A DNA stretch of 5,288 nucleotides, taken from assembly GCA_021199145.1 (NCBI GenBank), contig JAJQIP010000016.1, forward strand, positions 1 to 5,288. Direction: 5' to 3'. The number at the start of each line of letters is the position of its first letter. Position 1 is the first letter of the stretch. The translations under genes and the position numbers were made by a program. Shown piece after piece: positions 1-5,288 of this stretch. This DNA comes from Porphyromonadaceae bacterium. Lineage in GTDB: Bacteria; Bacteroidota; Bacteroidia; Bacteroidales; UBA11471. The notes below the pieces were generated by a model. It worked only from the letters and a program-made list of their open reading frames with translations. It did no database searches and was not told the origin of the DNA.

Positions 1-408
1 ACTTTTACCTGTCAAGTGCAGGAAGCCGCCCATAGCCTCTTGGGAGGAGTTGGATTTGAATTTTGCCTTGCGACGAATCCAATCCGCACATTCTTTGGCG
101 ATTGCTTTTTGTGAAAGTTGGTTGCGGAGTCTAATCTCAAATTCTGTTCCATAAAGACTACGCTCCCGATTGAGTTTGGGAATATAAAATTCTCTTTTCT
201 CTTTCTTGGCTTTGTCTTTGATGAAGGTCGGAGAGGTAAAGATGAAACGCAGTTCGTCAATCTGTTCTAACTCCTTTTTCAATACTTCAAAAGCATATAT
301 AGAAAAGGAAGCAGCGGCCACAGATATGCGGCTGTGGGTGGTCAATCTTTGTCGGAGATTGTCCACTACATGGCTATTTAGATTATCTATTAACTCCAGC
401 TGCTCCAT
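1..408 (-). CDS. Helicase-related protein, PLD-like N-terminus of a large SNF2-type helicase (partial, runs off the left edge)
   Basis: An open frame of 136 codons runs from ATG at 408-406 to the window edge without a stop, so the 3' part is missing. The protein begins MEQLELIDNL. Segments I recognise are SVAAASFSIYAFE (residues 29-41), LRFIFTSPTF (53-62), EFYIPKLNRERSLYGTEFE (73-91) and ECADWIRRK (106-114). These match the N-terminal phospholipase-D-like region of long (about 1000-residue) DEAD/SNF2 helicases common in Bacteroidales islands, where methyltransferase and DUF4391 genes often follow. The ATPase motifs lie outside the window, so helicase activity is inferred from the family and not seen. 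The frame stays open upstream to a TAA at 474-472. The ATG at 408 is chosen as the first ATG in that frame; no Shine-Dalgarno is visible, which is normal in Bacteroidota. The gene lies about 155 bases past the operon terminator and should be transcribed separately. A role in DNA defence or in a mobile element is inference. Confidence 0.75.
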   Translation of the reverse strand, partial: MEQLELIDNLNSHVVDNLRQRLTTHSRISVAAASFSIYAFEVLKKELEQIDELRFIFTSPTFIKDKAKKEKREFYIPKLNRERSLYGTEFEIRLRNQLSQKAIAKECADWIRRKAKFKSNSSQEAMGGFLHLTGKS

Positions 409-438
409 CAGACCATTATTTTTATTTAAAAAAGCCTC

Positions 439-446
439 TAAAGATA
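439..446 (-). promoter_or_regulatory. Possible -7 box for the helicase gene
   Basis: On the minus strand the bases read TATCTTTA, matching the Bacteroides -7 consensus TAnnTTTG at seven of eight positions. It sits 30 bases upstream of the helicase ATG in an A/T-rich stretch (420-470), which would give a leader of about 20-25 bases. No convincing TTTG -33 box lies at the usual 19-21 base spacing. Because the region is so T-rich, a chance match is quite possible. Confidence 0.25.
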
Positions 447-499
447 CAAAAAAATTATAAAATAAAATTTCTTAACAGGATAGGTCGTGGAATAGGTAT

Positions 500-534
500 A
501 TTTCTCCCCTTTCCTCCAAAAGCGATGGAGAAAT
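500..534. repeat. Imperfectly looped 8-bp inverted repeat in the intergenic stretch
   Basis: ATTTCTCC (500-507) and GGAGAAAT (527-534) are perfect reverse complements separated by 19 bases. It lies between the operon terminator and the helicase promoter region. No T-run follows on either side, so it is not a terminator. It could be a weak operator for the helicase gene or chance in a pyrimidine-rich stretch. Apart from this, the terminator and the possible -7 box, I see nothing in the gene-free interval 409-615. Confidence 0.25.
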
Positions 535-563
535 GAAACGAAATACAATTGGAGAGGGGAAAC

Positions 564-594
564 AAAAAGGGGCTGTGTCATAAGACACAGCCCC
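564..594 (-). terminator. Intrinsic terminator of the alpha-glucan operon
   Basis: A perfect 11-base-pair inverted repeat (GGGGCTGTGTC at 569-579, GACACAGCCCC at 584-594) encloses a four-base loop (580-583). In the minus-strand transcript the hairpin is followed directly by five U residues (568-564). It starts 22 bases after the GH57 stop codon. The plus-strand direction has only TTGTCT after the stem, so the signal is directional and fits the end of the minus-strand operon. It separates the glucan genes from the helicase gene. Confidence 0.9.
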
Positions 595-615
595 TTGTCT
601 ATACGGGAAATTCCG

Positions 616-1977
616 TTACGCCTTTTTTGCCGCCGGTTTACGGGTGGTTTCCGCTTTTTTCTTCGCCACGGCTCTTTGCGACTGACGCTCCTCTTTAGCG
701 ATTTTCAACTCTCTCTTCAGCACATCTATCTCAGAGGCCTGATTACGGATAGTCGTGATTAAGGAGTTCAACTCCTCGTTGTCAATCGTGTCTGGATACT
801 GTTCCTTAACCCGTACGATAAAGTCGCTTAACACATTCATATAATTTGTAAACGCCTCGTAAGCCGAATCATAAGGGCTGTAATGGCTGTGAATAGCCCC
901 GTCAGCCAAGTATTTCGTGCACATATAATAGAAATGGTCGCTCGTCTGCAGATAGTTCCAGTCCTGCTTCAGCCGGCGATCGTCACACAACCGTACACGC
1001 TCTCCTACGGAATACAACTTTTCGAACGCCTCATTCTGCAGCAGATTCCCCAACCAAGCACTCGTATCCCGCTCCTCATCGGCCCAAGAGATAGGATGGT
1101 TCACCGAAAGAGAATCGACCGGTTTCATCTTGGAGATAACCTCACCCGGAGTCATAAAGGATATACCCATCTGTTCCGCAAAATAGGGCAATGCCTTCAT
1201 AAATTCGAAAATACCGCTTTCACGGGGTTGCAACTCTCCCAATGTCTCGTAGTTCATAAAGAGGTTTATCACCTGTTCCGTTTCAGGCATAGATTTTATC
1301 CAACCCATAAACTTATCGGCCGTAAGGGGATATTCGCTCCACTCATAATTGGAGAAACGGAAGGTGATATCATCACTTAACTTGGAGTTTTTCAGCAACA
1401 GCTTCAATTTAGGCGCCGCCGAGGAACAGTACAGATAGTTCGGACTCTTCCAGCCCAAAATGTGTTTGGCCCCTTCGGTAATGCAGCCTTTAAAGCCCAT
1501 GTCCGCCACCATACAGGCTATCTCGTCGGAATAGATTAACTCCGTGTTGCGGAATACCTGCGGCCGCTGACCAAACAGCGTTTCAATCTTCTCACTGTGC
1601 TCTTTGACCTGCAAGGAGAACTCATTAAAGTCGTGCAACGAGGCCAACGAATGGGCATATGTCTCGGAGAGAAATTCAACACATCCCGTCTTGGCCAACT
1701 CCTTCATGGAATCGATAAACTCCGGGACATATATCTCCAGCTGCTCAAGGGCAATTCCCGAAATCGAAAAGGCGACTTTGAATTTGCCCTTCGAAGCCTT
1801 TATCATTTCGAGCAAGGTCTGATTCGCCGGCAGATACGAACGATGAGCGATGCGGGTGATAATCTCATCATTGTTGTAATCGTCATAATAATAGTGGTCG
1901 TTACCTATATCAAAGAAGCGGTAACGTTTCAACCTGAACGGTTGATGGATTTGGAAATAAAAACAAATGGTTTTCAT
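616..1977 (-). CDS. GH57 alpha-amylase-like protein with a substituted catalytic Asp
   Basis: This 453-residue protein is a GH57 family member of the bacterial/archaeal alpha-amylase subgroup; GH57 enzymes are retaining alpha-glucan hydrolases or transferases with an incomplete TIM barrel. Visible family regions are HQPF at 11-14 (region 1), SISGIALEQ at 71-79 (region 2), RNTELIY at 143-149 with the presumed nucleophile E146 (region 3), ITEGAKHILGWKSPNY at 166-181, MNYETLGELQ at 241-250 (region 4) and SPYDSAYEAF at 367-376 (region 5 area). In region 4 the catalytic acid/base Asp of the usual MDYETFGEHQ pattern is Asn242 and the His is Leu249, so hydrolysis is doubtful and the protein may be a glucan-binding pseudoenzyme. 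Residues about 402-433 look coiled-coil, followed by a Lys/Ala-rich basic tail (436-453). No signal peptide is seen, so it is probably cytoplasmic. It is the last gene of the operon, 33 bases after the GT4 gene; no clear Shine-Dalgarno is visible. The start is supported by family alignment from its first residues (FYFQIHQPFRL). Family assignment is firm; activity is uncertain. Confidence 0.92.
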   Translation of the reverse strand: MKTICFYFQIHQPFRLKRYRFFDIGNDHYYYDDYNNDEIITRIAHRSYLPANQTLLEMIKASKGKFKVAFSISGIALEQLEIYVPEFIDSMKELAKTGCVEFLSETYAHSLASLHDFNEFSLQVKEHSEKIETLFGQRPQVFRNTELIYSDEIACMVADMGFKGCITEGAKHILGWKSPNYLYCSSAAPKLKLLLKNSKLSDDITFRFSNYEWSEYPLTADKFMGWIKSMPETEQVINLFMNYETLGELQPRESGIFEFMKALPYFAEQMGISFMTPGEVISKMKPVDSLSVNHPISWADEERDTSAWLGNLLQNEAFEKLYSVGERVRLCDDRRLKQDWNYLQTSDHFYYMCTKYLADGAIHSHYSPYDSAYEAFTNYMNVLSDFIVRVKEQYPDTIDNEELNSLITTIRNQASEIDVLKRELKIAKEERQSQRAVAKKKAETTRKPAAKKA

Positions 1978-2010
1978 ATCGGATACTCATTTTATTTCTG
2001 AAAGAAGTTT

Positions 2011-3273
2011 TTATCGCTGCGTCACTCTATGGTAAATGTCAATCACTTTCTTCCCGGCATATACCCATTTTATCTCATTGACCTCTCGTTCGCCCTCCTC
2101 CTTGAGCTGGTGATACATCGCCGGATAAGAAATAATCGAATAGATGGCATCGGCCATAGCCTGCACATCCCAATAATCGATTTTAATGACATTATTCAAA
2201 ATCTCAGCGCAACCCGACTGTTTGGAGATAATCGACGGTACCCCCACCTGCATGGCCTCCAAAGGAGAGATACCAAACGGTTCGGAAACAGACGGCATGA
2301 TATACACATCACTCACTTTTAGCATCTCATATACCTGCTTTCCCCGAAGGAATCCGGTAAAATGGAAATGGTCGGAAATATTGCGTTGGGCCGCCAGACG
2401 TATCATCTTGTCCATCATATCACCGCTACCGGCCATGACAAAACGCACGTTGTCGGTCTTGCGAAGCACTTGCGCCGCCGCCTCGACAAAATATTCAGGA
2501 CCTTTCTGCATGGTGATACGCCCTAAGAAAGTAACCACCTTCTCCTTCGGATTCTTGGCCATCTGTATCGCCATGATTTCAGGGCTAAGCGGTTCAACCG
2601 CATTATGCACCGTCGTGACTTTCGCTGGGTCGATGCCATACTTCTCTATGACGGTCTGACGGGTAAGGTTACTGACCGTTATAATATGGTCCGCCCAATT
2701 CATACCATCCTTCTCAATCGCAAATACCGAAGGGTTGACATTTCCACGGCTCCGGTCAAAATCTGTGGCATGCACATGGATTACCAAAGGCTTTCCCGTA
2801 ATCTGCTTGGCATGTATGCCGGCCGGATAGGTAAGCCAATCGTGCGAATGGATAACATCACAAGGATAGGTACGAGCTATCACCCCCGCTACAATCGAGT
2901 AGTTGTTTATCTCCTCAAGCAGGTTGTCGGGGTATCGTCCCGAAAATTCTATACACCCCAAATCATTGGTGTACATATAATTGAAATCGGCATAAATATG
3001 GTCTCTCAAATTATAGTACTCTTGAGGGTCCATACAATAGCCTACCCGCCCTGCAACATATTCCCACGATACATCACGCCACACAACCGGTGTATTTCCG
3101 GCACCGACAATATGGGCGAAACTCTTATCCTCATCTCCATGGGGCTTAGGTATGACAAACGTAATATCCATATCCCCGCACTCGGACATACCTTTGGTAA
3201 GGCCATAACTTGCCGTACCCAATCCTCCTAAAATATGTGGTGGAAATTCCCAACCAAACATGAGTGCTTTCAT
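2011..3273 (-). CDS. GT4 family glycosyltransferase, probable alpha-glucan (glycogen) synthase
   Basis: This 420-residue GT-B fold enzyme belongs to family GT4, which transfers sugars from nucleotide donors with retention. The N-terminal Rossmann half carries FGWEFPPHILGGLG (6-19) with the glycine-rich acceptor-side loop, HSHDW (142-146) and HVHATDFDRSRG (166-177). The C-terminal donor-binding half carries GRITMQKGPEYF (251-262, with the Arg and Lys that usually contact donor phosphates) and the E-x7-E motif EPFGISPLE (E331, E339). Length and motifs are complete. Homologues in the same operon order in Bacteroides are annotated as glycogen synthase-like; unlike GlgA of enterobacteria (GT5) this is GT4, so the donor (ADP-, UDP- or GDP-glucose) cannot be read from the sequence. 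Its place between a debranching enzyme and a GH57 protein argues for alpha-1,4-glucan synthesis over cell-surface polysaccharide. It starts 28 bases after the debranching gene with only a weak GAAG-like ribosome site. The ATG is fixed by the conserved start MKALMFGWEFPP. Confidence 0.9.
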   Translation of the reverse strand: MKALMFGWEFPPHILGGLGTASYGLTKGMSECGDMDITFVIPKPHGDEDKSFAHIVGAGNTPVVWRDVSWEYVAGRVGYCMDPQEYYNLRDHIYADFNYMYTNDLGCIEFSGRYPDNLLEEINNYSIVAGVIARTYPCDVIHSHDWLTYPAGIHAKQITGKPLVIHVHATDFDRSRGNVNPSVFAIEKDGMNWADHIITVSNLTRQTVIEKYGIDPAKVTTVHNAVEPLSPEIMAIQMAKNPKEKVVTFLGRITMQKGPEYFVEAAAQVLRKTDNVRFVMAGSGDMMDKMIRLAAQRNISDHFHFTGFLRGKQVYEMLKVSDVYIMPSVSEPFGISPLEAMQVGVPSIISKQSGCAEILNNVIKIDYWDVQAMADAIYSIISYPAMYHQLKEEGEREVNEIKWVYAGKKVIDIYHRVTQR

Positions 3274-3301
3274 GCGTATCTTCGGTTTAATGTAAATCTG
3301 A

Positions 3302-5248
3302 CTATATATTGTACTTCTTCAACAATTTCAATACCCTCAATATTTCACCTACATTGGCGGCAAGGCTTATACCTCCCCGTCCGGCATAGGGTGGATTCCC
3401 GTCGAAAAGCTCCGAAATGGTTCCTATGCAGGTATTTGACATCTCCTCCTCATACCCGATAAGCATCCGTTCCAAGAAAGAGACGCCGCTAATGCCGAAA
3501 AGCTTGAGGTAAGCGTCAGCGTAAGCGCCCATGAGCCACGGACGAGTAGGCCCTTGGAAATAGGCGTAAGAGCGTTCGGCTTCATTCCCCACATAAATAG
3601 GAGCATATCCATGACTTTTCGGGCTCAGGGTACGAATTCCTTTCGGAGTAAGCAATTCACGAGTGACAATGTCAAGCGCTTTTTTACGCTCCGACTTCTC
3701 CAGAGGAGTATAATCCAAAGAAAGGGCGAACAAAATATTGGGACGTACGCTCCAATCGGCGAAATTGGCGTCTACATAATCAAAGAAGTAACCATAATCA
3801 TTCAGGAACACCTCTTTAAACGACACGGCCGTCTTAGCGGCAAGAGCTTTCATCTTTTCAGCGACAACCGCTGTCTCGGGAGAGACAAGGATTTGTTCCG
3901 CTGTAAATAGCAAAGCATTATACCACAAGGCATTATATTCCAACAAATATCCCGTACGCGGGATGATGGGATGCCCTCCCGCATCGGTAGCGTCAATCCA
4001 AGAAACAGGCTTATCTTTACCATTGGTATATAACAATCCGTTATCTTGCAGATAGAGATTATTAATCTTCCCCCGCATAACCGCATCGACCATATAAGCG
4101 ATAAATTTGCCATACCGAGTGCGACACTCCTCAAGAGAAACCATCTTGGCAAACTGTTGCAGCGCCCAAACGGCCCACAAGACGACATCCGGCGCATCCA
4201 ATCCTTTTATGACCGAATCGTTCTGCCCATCATCTATCTTGTGATGCAGGGCCTTCTGAGCCGTATTCATCACGGCATGGAACATCTCTATATCGTCGAC
4301 CGCCAATGTACAGCCCGGAAGGGCAATGAACATATGGCGAGCATTGACATTGAACCACGGATATCCTGCCAACAAATAGTTCTCCCGACCTCGTTTGTAA
4401 TAGAATTGTTGCGCTGAATTTTTCAAGCAATTGTAAAAGCTCGTCCGGCTTGTCCTTACACTCATCTCCTTGGTGTAAAGGGATGTGAGCGAGCGGGTCT
4501 TCACCGCACTTGTCCCTGCGGAGAAGATGATTTTCTCCCCTTTCTTGATAGGCAATTCAAAATACCCCGGTACATACAAATCCTCTTTGTAATCGTATCC
4601 CCGTTCCTGGTCTTTAACATACTCTATGCCTTTATACCAATTGGGCTGATAGACAAAATTCACAGGCTTGTTGAATTGCATGTATAACGTGGGATATCCC
4701 GGATAAAGGCAACAACTGATGCCATTTTCAACCACATCATAATGGCTGTTCAACGCACCATTAGCCACACACAACGAATTGGCATTGCGGAAAGCCAGGA
4801 AAGGACGGAATTGCAAGGTGGTGTCGGAATGCGCATCCATCAATGTGTAACGGATAAGGATACGGTTCTCATGCGAAATGAAGACCTTTTCCTTACTAAA
4901 AATGACTCCACCTACACGGTACGTTGTCTGAGGCACTGTCTCACACGTAAACTCCCGTATATATTTGTGCCCATTCGGACTGAAATATTCTCCCTGGTAT
5001 TTATGCAAGCCCAAATTGAACGAAGCCCCATGTTGTATGACCGTCTCATCAAACGATGAGAGCAAGACATGGTTTTCGTCGTCCATCTCTGGAATAGGAA
5101 TTACCAACAAGCCGTGCTGTTTGCGGGTATTGCAATCGACGATTGTCGTACAATGATAAGCCCCCGACCGATTGGTACGCAACATCTCCTTCGGAAGAGA
5201 TTGCGCCAAATTAACCATTAATTGCTTGTCAAATTTCAAATAACTCAT
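3302..5248 (-). CDS. GH133-type glycogen debranching enzyme (amylo-alpha-1,6-glucosidase)
   Basis: This 648-residue protein has the two-domain build of archaeal/bacterial glycogen debranching enzymes: an N-terminal beta-rich domain (about 1-260, with TNRSGAYHCTTIVDCNTRK at 25-43 and HGLLV at 45-49) and a C-terminal (alpha/alpha)6-barrel (about 285-645). Barrel motifs are AGYPWF (294-299), LDAPDVVLW (350-358), VSWIDA (415-420), IPRTG (429-433), NALWYNAL (439-446), RPNILFALSL (502-511), GIRTLSP (537-543), QGPTRPWLMG (565-574) and ISELFDG (611-617). The family reaction is hydrolysis of alpha-1,6-linked glucose at glycogen branch points. The Asp that normally follows Arg in the (W)GRD/ARD motif after AGYPWF is His305 here, which may change activity. 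There is no signal peptide, so it is probably cytoplasmic. It is the first operon gene in the window; the promoter is probably at or beyond the right edge (TAATTTTA at 5288-5281 on the minus strand is only a weak -7-like match). The ATG is supported by a well-placed GAGG ribosome site. Confidence 0.92.
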   Translation of the reverse strand: MSYLKFDKQLMVNLAQSLPKEMLRTNRSGAYHCTTIVDCNTRKQHGLLVIPIPEMDDENHVLLSSFDETVIQHGASFNLGLHKYQGEYFSPNGHKYIREFTCETVPQTTYRVGGVIFSKEKVFISHENRILIRYTLMDAHSDTTLQFRPFLAFRNANSLCVANGALNSHYDVVENGISCCLYPGYPTLYMQFNKPVNFVYQPNWYKGIEYVKDQERGYDYKEDLYVPGYFELPIKKGEKIIFSAGTSAVKTRSLTSLYTKEMSVRTSRTSFYNCLKNSAQQFYYKRGRENYLLAGYPWFNVNARHMFIALPGCTLAVDDIEMFHAVMNTAQKALHHKIDDGQNDSVIKGLDAPDVVLWAVWALQQFAKMVSLEECRTRYGKFIAYMVDAVMRGKINNLYLQDNGLLYTNGKDKPVSWIDATDAGGHPIIPRTGYLLEYNALWYNALLFTAEQILVSPETAVVAEKMKALAAKTAVSFKEVFLNDYGYFFDYVDANFADWSVRPNILFALSLDYTPLEKSERKKALDIVTRELLTPKGIRTLSPKSHGYAPIYVGNEAERSYAYFQGPTRPWLMGAYADAYLKLFGISGVSFLERMLIGYEEEMSNTCIGTISELFDGNPPYAGRGGISLAANVGEILRVLKLLKKYNI

Positions 5249-5254
5249 ATCCTA

Positions 5255-5258
5255 CCTC
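5255..5258 (-). promoter_or_regulatory. Ribosome binding site of the debranching enzyme gene
   Basis: The minus-strand leader reads TTGAGGTAGGAT just before the ATG at 5248-5246. GAGG lies six bases from the start codon, a good Shine-Dalgarno distance, and favours this ATG over the later Met11. It is the only clear Shine-Dalgarno among the four genes; the downstream genes have weak or no such sites. Confidence 0.6.
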
Positions 5259-5288
5259 AACTATTTTTAACGTTTGTGAATAAAATTA

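Noticed and set aside
12..260. 82-codon minus-strand frame and a plus-strand frame at 206-460 in the left end
   Set aside because: Both are out of frame with the 136-codon helicase N-terminus, which has clear family resemblance over the same bases; they are shadows of that partial gene.
406..417. Minimal leader ORF (ATG GTC TGA) whose stop overlaps the helicase ATG
   Set aside because: A two-codon frame in A/T-rich sequence arises easily by chance, and it has no ribosome site or regulatory codon content.
500..534. Inverted repeat as a second terminator
   Set aside because: The stem is only eight A/T-containing pairs with a 19-base loop, and no T-run follows in either direction; kept only as a low-confidence repeat.
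409..615. Small RNA, tRNA or CRISPR content in the intergenic interval
   Set aside because: No cloverleaf, no repeated spacer-repeat units and no convincing promoter-terminator pair for a separate transcript; the only strong element is the operon terminator.
883..1380. 165-codon plus-strand open frame opposite the GH57 gene
   Set aside because: Antisense to well-conserved GH57 coding sequence and without family-like motifs; a shadow frame.
2605..3231. 208-codon plus-strand open frame antisense to the GT4 gene
   Set aside because: It is fully opposite a gene with complete family motifs, its translation shows no recognisable domain, and it has no upstream ribosome site; it is a shadow frame.
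2011..3301. GT4 gene as part of a capsule or LPS cluster
   Set aside because: Both co-directional neighbours are alpha-glucan enzymes and the three-gene order is a known Bacteroidales arrangement, so a storage-glucan role fits better.

Overview
The window looks like a chromosomal segment of a gut-type Bacteroidales bacterium (Bacteroides, Parabacteroides or a relative). This rests on three things: the characteristic gene set and order debranching enzyme -> GT4 glycosyltransferase -> GH57 protein, the mostly weak Shine-Dalgarno sites with A/T-rich leaders, and protein motifs I recognise from that order. Genus and species cannot be settled from the sequence alone. All four genes lie on the minus strand, so transcription runs from high to low coordinates.

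Layout in the direction of transcription. At 5248-3302 is a GH133-type (archaeal/bacterial) glycogen debranching enzyme, preceded by a visible ribosome binding site. After a 28-base gap comes a GT4 glycosyltransferase at 3273-2011. After a 33-base gap comes a GH57 alpha-amylase-like protein at 1977-616. A strong intrinsic terminator (564-594) closes this three-gene alpha-glucan (glycogen) operon. After a gene-free stretch of about 200 bases, a fourth gene starts at 408 and runs off the left edge. Its 136 visible residues match the N-terminus of large PLD-like/SNF2-type helicases, often found in defence or mobile islands in this order. It is functionally unrelated to the operon.

The three operon products should act on one polymer. 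The GT4 enzyme is a candidate alpha-1,4-glucan synthase, the GH133 enzyme would trim alpha-1,6 branch points, and the GH57 protein would hydrolyse, remodel or only bind the glucan. None shows a signal peptide, so the work is presumably cytoplasmic storage-glucan metabolism.

The most interesting signal is in the motifs. In the GH57 protein the catalytic acid/base Asp of conserved region 4 is Asn (N242, within MNYETLGELQ), and the usual His is Leu (L249), while the nucleophile Glu (E146) and other regions are intact. In the debranching enzyme the normal Asp of the (W)GRD/ARD motif is His (H305). Both Asp losses are single-base changes in otherwise well-kept proteins. They suggest a glucan operon with a non-hydrolytic GH57 member and possibly an altered debrancher. 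I see no wholly new multi-gene system, no CRISPR array, no tRNA or rRNA and no transposase.
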